64,000 nucleotides of DNA from the NCBI RefSeq assembly GCF_040892545.1, contig NZ_CP156079.1, forward strand, positions 2,515,501 through 2,579,500. The letters run 5' to 3'. The DNA is from Paracidovorax avenae (GTDB taxonomy: Bacteria; Pseudomonadota; Gammaproteobacteria; Burkholderiales; Burkholderiaceae_C). The position numbers were made by a program, and so were the translations under genes. The stretch's first letter is position 1. Each line of letters opens with the position of its first letter. Shown one piece after another: positions 1 through 7,244 of the stretch. The notes below the pieces were generated by a model that did no database searches, was not told where the DNA came from, and worked only from the letters and a program-made list of their open reading frames with translations.

Positions 1-298
1 TGCCGCTGCCCACACGCCGTTCGATGAAGCCTTCCGCATGCAACTGGCTGTAGGCCGACTCGACCGTATCGCGGGACACCCCCAGCGACTTCGCCAAGGC
101 GCGTGACGCGGGCAATGGCCTGCCCACGTCCAGCGCGCCATCGAGGATCAATTGGCGAATGGCCCGCTGCACCCGCGCGTGCAGCGGCAAGGCGCCATGC
201 GCCGGGTCACCGACCCACGCTTTGACGGATTCGAGTTGAGCGTGCTTGAACAATTGGCCGGTATGTCCACCAAAAAGTGGTGGGGAGTATCCGTCCAT
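1..298 (-). CDS. MocR/PdxR-type GntR regulator, N-terminal part (runs off window)
   Basis: Reading leftward from the ATG at 296-298, the 99 visible codons form a GntR-type winged helix. It contains the 'ILDGALDVGRPLPASRALA' segment and the 'LGVSRDTVESAYSQL' recognition helix. MocR proteins carry this domain in front of an aminotransferase-fold PLP-binding domain; that second domain would lie outside the window, so MocR rather than simple GntR is inferred from the N-terminal style and the neighbours. It is divergent from benE (64 bp apart). The partner operon includes a PLP-homeostasis gene (yggS), which fits a regulator sensing pyridoxal phosphate. The true C-terminus cannot be seen. Confidence 0.8.
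   Translation of the reverse strand, partial: MDGYSPPLFGGHTGQLFKHAQLESVKAWVGDPAHGALPLHARVQRAIRQLILDGALDVGRPLPASRALAKSLGVSRDTVESAYSQLHAEGFIERRVGSG
267..283. promoter_or_regulatory. Perfect 6+6 bp inverted repeat at the mocR 5' end
   Basis: CCACCA, five bases, then TGGTGG form a perfect inverted repeat inside the first codons of the regulator and just upstream of the divergent benE promoter region. A TATAAA at 307-312 could be the benE -10 box. The repeat could be an operator for the regulator or only a consequence of the Pro-Pro/Gly-Gly codons; no site is proven. Confidence 0.3.
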
Positions 299-362
299 TC
301 TAAAACTATAAATACATCTCGCAACGTGTTCAGTCCCCCGTGTCAGGAGCCGGTGTCAGGCC

Positions 363-1604
363 ATGTCATCCATCCCTTCTCATTCATCCGTTCGCTGGAA
401 CGATCTCACCCATCCCGTCGTGGCCGGCCTGATCTCGGTCATCGTCAACTACGGCGGCACATTCATCCTGGTGTTCCAGGCCGCCAAGGTCGCGGGCCTC
501 GGCCCGGAACTGACGGCCTCCTGGGTGTGGTCGATTTCCATCGGGGTGGGCGTGACGGGGATCATCCTGAGCTGGGTGTCCCGCGAGCCGATCATCACCG
601 CGTGGTCCACGCCGGCGGCGGCGTTTCTGGTCACCGCGCTGGCGACCACGCCGTATGCCGAAGCCGTCGGGGCCTACCTGATCTCGGCAGCCGCTTTTGT
701 GGCGCTGGGGCTGTCGGGTTGGTTCGAGCGCGTCATTCGCCTGATCCCCCAGGGCGTGGCCGCCGGGCTGTTGGCAGGCATCCTGTTGCCGTTTGGCATC
801 AGGGCTTTCGGCGGCATGAGCGTCGACCCACTGCTGGCCGGATGGCTGATCCTCGCCTACGTGGTGCTCAAGCGATTCTCCACACGTTATGCGGTGGTGG
901 GAATCCTGGTACTGGGGCTGGCCTTCCTCCTGATTCAGGATCGGGTCGATCTTTCGGGGCTGCAACTGAAGCTGGCCACGCCGGTTTTCACCATGCCCGC
1001 CTTTTCGCCCAACGCCTTGTTGAGCGTGGCGCTGCCGCTGTTCCTGATCACCCTGACCGGCCAGTACATGCCCGGCATGCTGGTACTGCGCAATGACGGC
1101 TTCAGGACCAGTGCCAACCCCATCCTGACCATCACAGGGCTGGGCTCGTTGCTGATGGCATCGTTTGGTTCGCACGCCTTCAACATCGCTGCCATCACGG
1201 CGGCCATCGCCACGGGCCGGGAGGCGCACGAAGACCCATCCAGGCGCTGGATCGCGGGCATCGCCGCAGGCGTGTGCTACATCCTCGTGGGCGTGTTCGG
1301 GGTGACGCTGGCCGCCGTCTTCATGGCTTTCCCGGCCACCTTCATTACCACGCTGGCGGGCCTGGCACTGCTGGGCACCATCGGCGGCAGCCTGGCCACC
1401 GCCCTGGCCGACGCGAAGGCGCGCGAAGCCTCTTTGATGACCTTCCTGGCGGCAGCCGCCAACATCAACCTGCTGGGTATCGGCGGTGCCTTCTGGGGGC
1501 TGGTGATCGGACTGCTCGCCCATGCGGTCCTGAATGGCCGTTTGCCGCACAAGGCATCCACGCCCGCCACGGCCCCCGCGCCGATCAGCAGGGGGACGAA
1601 CTGA
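363..1604 (+). CDS. benE: BenE-family membrane transporter
   Basis: A 413-residue, very hydrophobic protein with about a dozen predicted membrane segments. It matches the benzoate/H+ symporter (BenE) family in length and layout, including the conserved 'TAWSTPAAAFL' segment near residue 80 and the 'GSHAFNIAAITAAI' stretch near residue 270. BenE was named for proton-coupled benzoate uptake, but many family members have unknown substrates. No benzoate catabolic gene is nearby. It overlaps the next gene, yggS, by one base (TGATG) and is divergent from a MocR regulator, so a substrate related to vitamin B6 or an aromatic/amino compound is as plausible as benzoate. Family assignment is firm; substrate is not. 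Confidence 0.88.
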   Translation: MSSIPSHSSVRWNDLTHPVVAGLISVIVNYGGTFILVFQAAKVAGLGPELTASWVWSISIGVGVTGIILSWVSREPIITAWSTPAAAFLVTALATTPYAEAVGAYLISAAAFVALGLSGWFERVIRLIPQGVAAGLLAGILLPFGIRAFGGMSVDPLLAGWLILAYVVLKRFSTRYAVVGILVLGLAFLLIQDRVDLSGLQLKLATPVFTMPAFSPNALLSVALPLFLITLTGQYMPGMLVLRNDGFRTSANPILTITGLGSLLMASFGSHAFNIAAITAAIATGREAHEDPSRRWIAGIAAGVCYILVGVFGVTLAAVFMAFPATFITTLAGLALLGTIGGSLATALADAKAREASLMTFLAAAANINLLGIGGAFWGLVIGLLAHAVLNGRLPHKASTPATAPAPISRGTN

Positions 1605-2419
1605 TGCCAATGCCATCCGGCACGCAGACCGGCCACGAACAGCACGGCCGCTATCCCGAGGCCGTTACTGTCGAGGACTTCCAGCGCAACCTGGAGGCGG
1701 TGCAGGCGCGCATTGCGGCCGCCTGCCGCCGGGCGGGACGTGATGCCGCGACGGTGCGCCTGCTGCCGGTCAGCAAGACCAGGCCCGAGGCCAGCCTGCG
1801 CCTCGCGCACGCGGCAGGCTGCCGGATGCTGGGCGAGAACAAGCCGCAGGAAGCCCACCGGAAATGGGAGGCCATGCAGGATCTGGCCGACCTGCAATGG
1901 TCGGTCATCGGCCACCTGCAAACCAACAAGGCCAGGCTGGTGGCACGCTTTGCCCACGAATTCCAGGCGCTGGACAGCCTGCGCGTGGCCGAGGCGCTGG
2001 ATCGTCGCCTGCAAGCCGAAGGACGTTCGCTGGAGGTGTTCGTGCAGGTCAATACCTCGGGCGAGGCCGGCAAGTACGGCCTCGCCCCTGGGGACGCGCA
2101 GGCCTTCATCCAGGCGCTGCCGGCGTTTTCGGCGCTGCGCGTGCGTGGGCTGATGACGCTGGCGCTGTTTTCCTGCGAGGCTGAACGAGTGCGCCAGTGC
2201 TTCGTGCTGCTGCGCACCTTGCGCGACCGGTTGCGCCAGAGCGCACCCGCAGGCATCGGGCTGGATGGGCTGTCCATGGGCATGTCCGGCGACTTCGAGA
2301 TCGCCATCGAGGAAGGTGCCACCGTGGTGCGCATCGGCCAGGCCATCTTTGGCGCACGCGCCACGCCAGACGGCCACTACTGGCCCGGCGAACCCGGCAC
2401 AGAGGTGCCGTCCTCATGA
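1604..2419 (+). CDS. yggS: YggS-family PLP homeostasis protein
   Basis: This 271-residue protein has the alanine-racemase-type TIM barrel of YggS/PLPBP proteins, which bind pyridoxal 5'-phosphate and keep B6 vitamer pools balanced without known enzyme activity. The PLP-binding lysine is K58 in 'LLPVSKTR'. Further family motifs are 'LGENKPQEA', 'WSVIGHLQTNKAR' and 'LSMGMSGDFEIAIEEGATVV'. The ATG at 1604 overlaps the benE stop by one base, and its own stop overlaps the next ATG (ATGA), indicating translational coupling in a three-gene operon. The N-terminus is about 20 residues longer than in typical YggS. Housekeeping yggS usually sits beside proC or pilT, so this is probably an additional copy. 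Confidence 0.9.
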   Translation: MPMPSGTQTGHEQHGRYPEAVTVEDFQRNLEAVQARIAAACRRAGRDAATVRLLPVSKTRPEASLRLAHAAGCRMLGENKPQEAHRKWEAMQDLADLQWSVIGHLQTNKARLVARFAHEFQALDSLRVAEALDRRLQAEGRSLEVFVQVNTSGEAGKYGLAPGDAQAFIQALPAFSALRVRGLMTLALFSCEAERVRQCFVLLRTLRDRLRQSAPAGIGLDGLSMGMSGDFEIAIEEGATVVRIGQAIFGARATPDGHYWPGEPGTEVPSS

Positions 2420-3135
2420 AAACCGCCATTGCCATCCGCCATCTGCATTTTGAAGACCTTGGCACGCTGGAGCCGCTGCTGGCGGCGCGCGGGTATGCCG
2501 TGCGCTACCTGGATGCCACGACCGCAGACTGGCGCACCGTCGATGCGGCAGCGGCCGATCTGCTGGTGGTGCTGGGCGGTCCGATAGGCGCCTTCGACGA
2601 CGCGCTCTATCCCTTTCTCGCCGACGAACTGGCCGTGATTTCCGAGCGGCTGCAATGCCGGCGCCCGCTGCTGGGCATGTGCCTGGGCGCGCAACTGATC
2701 GCCCGTGCACTCGGCGCGGGTGTCGGCGGCATGGGGGTCAGGGAAATCGGCTTCGCGCCGCTGGCGTTGACTCTGGCAGGCGAGGCGTCACCGCTGGCGG
2801 CGCTGGGCGAGGTGCCGGTGCTGCACTGGCATGGCGACCGCTTCGAGATTCCCGCCGGGGCCACGCGGCTGGCGGGCACGCCTGTTTGCGACAACCAGGC
2901 GTTCGGCGTGGGGCACCATGTGCTGGCGCTGCAGTGCCATCTGGAGGCGGACCCGCGCCACATCGAGCGCTGGCTGGTCGGCCATGCCTGCGAACTGGCT
3001 CAGGCCGGCATCGACCCGCGCACATTGCGCGCCGAAGCACGAGCCCTGCAATCCGGTTTGCCGCTGGCGGCACGAGGGGTGTTTGCTTCCTGGCTGGACG
3101 GGATCGAGGCAACTGCACCGAGAGGGGCGGGATGA
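2416..3135 (+). CDS. Class I glutamine amidotransferase (GuaA-like)
   Basis: A 239-residue stand-alone class I glutamine amidotransferase. The nucleophile is C89 in 'LLGMCLGAQLIA' and the catalytic His/Glu pair is H175/E177 in 'ALQCHLE'. Such domains release ammonia from glutamine for transfer to an acceptor; the acceptor is unknown. It is of the GuaA/YfeJ-like type and not PdxT, whose motifs and length (about 190 residues) differ. It overlaps yggS by four bases. The operon context with a PLP protein and a MocR regulator hints at B6 or amine metabolism, but that is inference. Confidence 0.85.
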   Translation: MKTAIAIRHLHFEDLGTLEPLLAARGYAVRYLDATTADWRTVDAAAADLLVVLGGPIGAFDDALYPFLADELAVISERLQCRRPLLGMCLGAQLIARALGAGVGGMGVREIGFAPLALTLAGEASPLAALGEVPVLHWHGDRFEIPAGATRLAGTPVCDNQAFGVGHHVLALQCHLEADPRHIERWLVGHACELAQAGIDPRTLRAEARALQSGLPLAARGVFASWLDGIEATAPRGAG

Positions 3136-3413
3136 GCGATTCAACAAAACCGAAGACAGGACTTTTTCCCCCATGTACGACACATCTCTCACACCGATGG
3201 ACTTCGATCCCGAGCTGGCGCAAGCCCTGCAGATCGCTGTGCGTTGTGCTGATGACAGCGCGTGACCGGGCGCGGGATCAAGTGATGGATTTGTGCCATC
3301 GCCATCCCGTGTACCGATAGCGTCATCCGCATGCTTCCGGCCGTGGCTGGCTCCGATGGCATCGAGCGCCGCCACAAGCTGCTGCTGATGTCCGGTGAGT
3401 TTCCGGCGCCGTG

Positions 3414-4226
3414 CTACCGGTGGGTCGAGCCCGCGTCCTTCTTGGCCCGGCCGCGGTCATAGCCCAGTGCGGCGGAGATCTCGTCGGCGGTGGCCTGCAG
3501 CTTGGGCAGCCAGTTTTCGTCCAGGCGGTCGGCCGGGGCCGAGATCGACAGGCCTGCGACGAGCTGGCCCTGGTCGTCGAACACACCGGCCGCCATGCAG
3601 CGCACGCCCAGCTCCAGTTCCTCGTTGTCGCGGGCGATGCCGTGCTGCCGGGCCTGGCCCAGTTCACGTTCCAGCGCCGGCAGCTGGGTGATGCTGTTGC
3701 GCGTATGGCCTGCCAGCCCGGTGCGCACGGCATAGGCGCGCACGCGTTGCGGGTCGTCCACCGCCAGGAACAGCTTGCCGGTGGAGGTCAGGTGCAGGGG
3801 CGCGCGGCCGCCGATGGCGCGGACCACCTGCATGCCGGAGCGCTCGCTGTACGCCCGCTCCACATAGACGATTTCGTCGCCCTGGCGCATGCTGAGGTTG
3901 ACGGGCTGCTGGGTCAGCTTGTGCAGGCTGCGCATGGGCAGGAGCGCGGCGTCCCGCACGCTGAGCCGGGCCTTGACGAGGTTGCCCAGTTCCAGGAGCC
4001 GCATGCCGAGCCGGTAACTGCCCGATTCGGGCCGGTCCACGAAGCGGCCGAGGGTCAGGTCGTTGAGGATGCGGTGCGCGGTGGAGGGGTGCAGCCCCGT
4101 CTTCTCGCTGATTTCCTTCAGGGGAATGGCTTCTTCCCGCGAGGCGAGCACGTCGATGAGGGTGAACATGCGCTCCAGCACCTGCACACTGGGTTTGGAG
4201 GAGGCGCCTGCGTCGTCTTTTTTCAT
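3414..4226 (-). CDS. IclR-family transcriptional regulator
   Basis: A 270-residue IclR protein. The N-terminal winged helix has 'VQVLERMFTLIDVLA' and the recognition region 'SEKTGLHPSTAHRILNDL'. The C-terminal effector domain has 'LTSTGKLFLA' and 'LVAGLSISAPADRL', both typical. I chose the ATG at 4224-4226 over a TTG six codons upstream because the upstream segment has no family similarity. It lies 65 bp downstream of bpt on the same strand, but nothing in bpt/aat suggests it regulates them. The effector and target are unknown. The 278 bp beyond its stop (3136-3413) contain no convincing gene. Confidence 0.9.
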   Translation of the reverse strand: MKKDDAGASSKPSVQVLERMFTLIDVLASREEAIPLKEISEKTGLHPSTAHRILNDLTLGRFVDRPESGSYRLGMRLLELGNLVKARLSVRDAALLPMRSLHKLTQQPVNLSMRQGDEIVYVERAYSERSGMQVVRAIGGRAPLHLTSTGKLFLAVDDPQRVRAYAVRTGLAGHTRNSITQLPALERELGQARQHGIARDNEELELGVRCMAAGVFDDQGQLVAGLSISAPADRLDENWLPKLQATADEISAALGYDRGRAKKDAGSTHR

Positions 4227-4291
4227 GGTTCTCGGCCAAGGCAATGTGCGGGAATTTTATCTTATGAAAAACCCGGCCGTGGCGTGGAAGC

Positions 4292-5029
4292 TCAGCCGCC
4301 GCGCTGCCACTCGCCGTGCACCCGCAGTTCGTGCGGGTGGAAGCGCGACTTGTAGTTCATCTTGGCGCTCTCGGCGATCCAGTACCCCAGGTAGACGTGC
4401 GCCAGGCCGAGCGTGCGGGCCTGCTCGATCTGCCAGAGCACGTTGAACGTGCCGTAGCTGCAGTCCGGATCGGGGTCGTAGAAGGTATAGACGGCCGAAA
4501 GGCCATCGTCCAGCACGTCGAGGATGGACACCATGCGCAGCGTGCCGGTCTCGCCGTCGGGCGCCGGATCGCGGAATTCGACGAGGCGCGAATTCACGCG
4601 GCTCTGCAGCAGGAATTGCGTGTACTGGTCGATGCTGTCGTGGTCCATGCCGCCGCCGGAATGGCGGGCGCGCTGGTAGTGGAGGTAGAGCTGGTAGTGC
4701 TCCGGTTCGTAGCACAGCCGCAGCACGCGGGTCTGGAGGGCGCTGTGCTGCTTCCACGCCCGGCGCTGGCTGCGGTCGGGCCGGAATTCGGCCGCCAGCA
4801 CACGCAGCGGCGTGCAGGCCTGGCAGCCGTCGCAATAGGGGCGGTAGGTGAACATGCCGCTGCGGCGGAATCCGCGCGCCACCAGGTCGGAATACACATC
4901 GCTCTGGATCAGGTGGCTGGGCGTGGCGACCTGGGACCGGGCCTGCCGGTCCGGCAGGTAGCTGCACGGGTAGGGCGCCGTCGCGTAGAACTGCAGGGTC
5001 TGCAGCGGAAGGTCGTTGAGTTGCGTCAT
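4292..5029 (-). CDS. bpt: Aspartate/glutamate leucyltransferase (Bpt)
   Basis: A 245-residue member of the ATE/Bpt family, which transfers leucine from Leu-tRNA to N-terminal Asp or Glu and so marks proteins for ClpS/ClpAP degradation. Visible hallmarks are the N-terminal cysteine cluster 'CSYLPDRQ' and '[16 protein letters not shown]', the 'FYDPD' segment and '[15 protein letters not shown]' near the C-terminus. Its ATG overlaps the aat stop by four bases (ATGA), so the two N-degron transferases are translationally coupled. Length and motifs match the family. Confidence 0.95.
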   Translation of the reverse strand: MTQLNDLPLQTLQFYATAPYPCSYLPDRQARSQVATPSHLIQSDVYSDLVARGFRRSGMFTYRPYCDGCQACTPLRVLAAEFRPDRSQRRAWKQHSALQTRVLRLCYEPEHYQLYLHYQRARHSGGGMDHDSIDQYTQFLLQSRVNSRLVEFRDPAPDGETGTLRMVSILDVLDDGLSAVYTFYDPDPDCSYGTFNVLWQIEQARTLGLAHVYLGYWIAESAKMNYKSRFHPHELRVHGEWQRGG

Positions 5030-5787
5030 TGCGGGCCGGGCGAGGGGGGCAGCAATGCGTCCCAGTATAAGGAATCGAACCGCCAGGTGATGGGTGCCAG
5101 TGCGGTGGCGGCGTGCACGTTGCGCAGAAAGTGCTCGCGCGGGATTTCCCGGGCGCCCAGCGAGGCGAGGTGGGCGGTGTTCTGCTGGCAGTCGATCCAT
5201 TCCGCCCCGTGGCGGCGGCACAGGCAGACGAGCGCCGCCAGGGCGATCTTCGAGGCATCGGTCGCATGGGCGAACATGGACTCGCCGAAGACCGCCCGGC
5301 CGATGCCGATGCAGTAGAGGCCGCCCACCAGCCGGCCATCCTGCCAGGTCTCGATGCTGTGGGCGTGGCCAGCGCGGTGGAACTCCTCGTAGGCGGCGAT
5401 CATGTCCGGCACGATCCAGGTGCCGTGCTGCCCGCCGCGCGGCGTCTGCGCGCAGGCGCGGATCACGTCCGGGAAGCTGTGGTCCACGCGGATCTCGCAG
5501 CCGGGGGTGGTGCGGAAGCGCTGCAGGGTGCGCCGCAGCGACCGGTGCAGGCGGAACGACTCCACCGCGAGGACCATGCGCGGGTCCGGGCTCCACCAGA
5601 GGATGGGCTGCCCTGCGCTGAACCACGGGAAGATGCCCTGGGCATAGGCCTGGCGAAGGTGTGCCGTATCGAGCGCCCCGCCGGCCGCGAGCAGGCCGGG
5701 GGCCGGATCCCTTGGGCCCCAGGCGCGGGCGACAGGTGGAAAGGGGTCGTCGGGTTCGAGCCAGGCGAGCGGGGCGGGCGAGGGCAT
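5026..5787 (-). CDS. aat: Leucyl/phenylalanyl-tRNA–protein transferase (Aat)
   Basis: A 253-residue Aat protein that adds Leu or Phe to N-terminal Lys/Arg in the bacterial N-degron pathway. Motifs include '[19 protein letters not shown]', 'GGQHGTWI', '[21 protein letters not shown]' and '[17 protein letters not shown]', all diagnostic. I chose the ATG at 5785-5787, giving the usual length; an in-frame extension to 5913 is possible, but it would run into the tRNA terminator. It is followed by bpt with a four-base overlap. The pair covers both arms of the leucyl N-degron system. Confidence 0.95.
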   Translation of the reverse strand: MPSPAPLAWLEPDDPFPPVARAWGPRDPAPGLLAAGGALDTAHLRQAYAQGIFPWFSAGQPILWWSPDPRMVLAVESFRLHRSLRRTLQRFRTTPGCEIRVDHSFPDVIRACAQTPRGGQHGTWIVPDMIAAYEEFHRAGHAHSIETWQDGRLVGGLYCIGIGRAVFGESMFAHATDASKIALAALVCLCRRHGAEWIDCQQNTAHLASLGAREIPREHFLRNVHAATALAPITWRFDSLYWDALLPPSPGPQ

Positions 5788-5903
5788 GGCGTGCAGATGG
5801 GCGGGCGGAATGGCAGAGCGCCATTGTGCGCCCCGGCGGCAGGTCGCGCCGTGGACTGCCGATGCAGGGGAGGCCGGGGGGGAGGCCGTTGGTGCGGAAA
5901 ATA

Positions 5904-5930
5904 AAAAGGCCACCCCTGGGGGTGGCCTTT
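5904..5930 (-). terminator. Rho-independent terminator after the tRNA-Asn genes
   Basis: An inverted repeat AAAGGCCACCCC/GGGGTGGCCTTT with a two-base loop is followed, reading leftward, by a T-rich run. It lies five bases past the CCA end of the proximal tRNA-Asn and before aat, so it should end the tRNA transcript. Confidence 0.85.
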
Positions 5931-5934
5931 GATG

Positions 5935-6010
5935 TGGCTCCTCGACCTGGGCTCGAACCAGGGACCTACGGATTAACAGTCCGGCGCTCTACCGACTGAG
6001 CTATCGAGGA
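5935..6010 (-). tRNA. tRNA-Asn (GUU), copy 2
   Basis: A 76-nt tRNA on the minus strand with a seven-base acceptor stem (TCCTCGA/TCGAGGA), discriminator G and an encoded CCA. The anticodon loop reads CTGTTAA, giving anticodon GUU, and the T-loop is TTCGAGC. It is identical to the upstream copy at 6070-6145, and the terminator follows directly. Confidence 0.97.
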
Positions 6011-6027
6011 ATGACTCTTCGAATGTA

Positions 6028-6057
6028 AGCGGGCATTGTTCGGTTGCAGTGCCCGCT
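6028..6057 (-). other. Hairpin in the spacer between the two tRNA-Asn genes
   Basis: AGCGGGCA and TGCCCGCT form a perfect eight-base stem around a 14-base loop in the 59-bp tRNA spacer. It lacks a T-run, so it is more likely a processing structure than a terminator. Confidence 0.35.
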
Positions 6058-6069
6058 GCAAAAACCTTC

Positions 6070-6145
6070 TGGCTCCTCGACCTGGGCTCGAACCAGGGAC
6101 CTACGGATTAACAGTCCGGCGCTCTACCGACTGAGCTATCGAGGA
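6070..6145 (-). tRNA. tRNA-Asn (GUU), copy 1
   Basis: Identical over 76 nt to the copy at 5935-6010, with GUU anticodon and encoded CCA. The two form a tandem pair transcribed leftward. A good -10 box precedes it at 6157-6162. Confidence 0.97.
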
Positions 6146-6156
6146 ACAAGACTTAG

Positions 6157-6162
6157 ATTATA
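6157..6162 (-). promoter_or_regulatory. TATAAT -10 box for the tRNA-Asn pair
   Basis: On the minus strand a perfect TATAAT lies 11 bp upstream of the first tRNA. The -35 region about 17 bp further up is not a clear consensus. Position and AT-richness fit a tRNA promoter. Confidence 0.55.
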
Positions 6163-6213
6163 TACACAAAAAACAGCCCGATCGGGAAACTCGCATGTCC
6201 GCGTCGAAAGAGT

Positions 6214-6627
6214 TCACTCGGGGCGACACCAGAGCCACACCAGCACGCAGGCCATGCAGGCCGATGCGCCGATGGCCACCCACCGCGGCGCGGAGCTGAC
6301 CACGAGCACGACGCCGCACAGTGCCATCATGGCCGTGGCGCTCCATTTCGCGCGGCGGCTCACGCGGCCGCCGTCGGCCCAGTTGCGCAGCATGGAGCCG
6401 AAAAGCGGATGCCGCCACAGCCAGGCATGCAGCCGCGGCGAACTGCGTGCCGCTGCCCAGCCGGCCATGAGGACGAACACGGTGGTGGGCAGGCCGGGCA
6501 CGAAGATGCCGACGATGCCCAGGCCCAGGCTGAGCGCCGCGAAGGCCAGCAGCAGCCAGCGCACCGGCGCCGGCAGGGGCGCATGGGCGGGAGGCGGAGG
6601 CAGCGGATCCGTGGGCGGTGCGGGCAT
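6214..6627 (-). CDS. DUF454 (YbaN-like) inner-membrane protein
   Basis: A 137-residue protein with a proline-rich N-terminus and three hydrophobic segments. The DUF454 signature is clear: '[19 protein letters not shown]' followed by '[18 protein letters not shown]'. YbaN proteins are small inner-membrane proteins of unknown function. It starts 44 bp from the divergent deformylase gene. Confidence 0.85.
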   Translation of the reverse strand: MPAPPTDPLPPPPAHAPLPAPVRWLLLAFAALSLGLGIVGIFVPGLPTTVFVLMAGWAAARSSPRLHAWLWRHPLFGSMLRNWADGGRVSRRAKWSATAMMALCGVVLVVSSAPRWVAIGASACMACVLVWLWCRPE

Positions 6628-6671
6628 GGGGCGATTGTGCCTTCCGATGCGCAGGGCGATATGCTTTCCAC

Positions 6672-7211
6672 ATGGCCATCCACGACATCCTCAAGATGGG
6701 CGACGAGCGTCTTCTGCGCACCGCCCGGCCCGTCGCCGAATTCGGCACGCCTTCGCTGCTGCAACTGGTGCAGGACATGCGGGACACCATGCGCGCGGTG
6801 AACGGCGCGGGCCTCGCCGCGCCGCAGATCGGTGTGGACCTGCAGGTGGTGATCTTCGGCTCCCGGGAGCGCAACCCGCGCTACCCCGACCGGCCGCTGG
6901 TGCCGCCCACGGTGCTCGTGAATCCGCGGATCACGCCGCTGGGCGACGAAGAGGAAGAGGACTGGGAAGGGTGCCTGTCCGTGCCGGGGCTGCGGGGCGT
7001 GGTGCCGCGCTGGTCGCGCATCCACTACACGGGCTTCGACGAGCACGGCGCGCCGATCGACCGCACGGTGGAAGGTTTCCATGCCCGGGTGGTGCAGCAC
7101 GAGTGCGACCACCTGGTGGGCAAGCTGTACCCGATGCGCATCCGCGACTTCTCGCGCTTCGGCTACGCGGACGTGCTGTTCCCGGACATCGCGGAACACG
7201 AGGACGACTGA
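6672..7211 (+). CDS. def: Peptide deformylase
   Basis: A 179-residue metalloenzyme that removes the formyl group from new protein N-termini. All three motifs are intact: [18 protein letters not shown] (metal Cys) and HECDH (two metal His and the catalytic Glu). The ATG at 6672 is preferred to in-frame upstream codons because family similarity starts at '[14 protein letters not shown]'. It is not next to fmt, so it may be a second copy. It converges on glnD with 33 bp between. Confidence 0.95.
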   Translation: MAIHDILKMGDERLLRTARPVAEFGTPSLLQLVQDMRDTMRAVNGAGLAAPQIGVDLQVVIFGSRERNPRYPDRPLVPPTVLVNPRITPLGDEEEEDWEGCLSVPGLRGVVPRWSRIHYTGFDEHGAPIDRTVEGFHARVVQHECDHLVGKLYPMRIRDFSRFGYADVLFPDIAEHEDD

Positions 7212-7244
7212 CGCGCGTCCCGGGCTTTCCGGCCGGGCCGCGCC

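Noticed and set aside
3136..3413. Short frames after the amidotransferase gene, such as 3132-3320 and 3173-3265, and a frame containing 'GIERRHKLLLMSGEF'.
   Set aside because: No ribosome site, family match or consistent frame. It could be a decayed gene, but I cannot name the parent.
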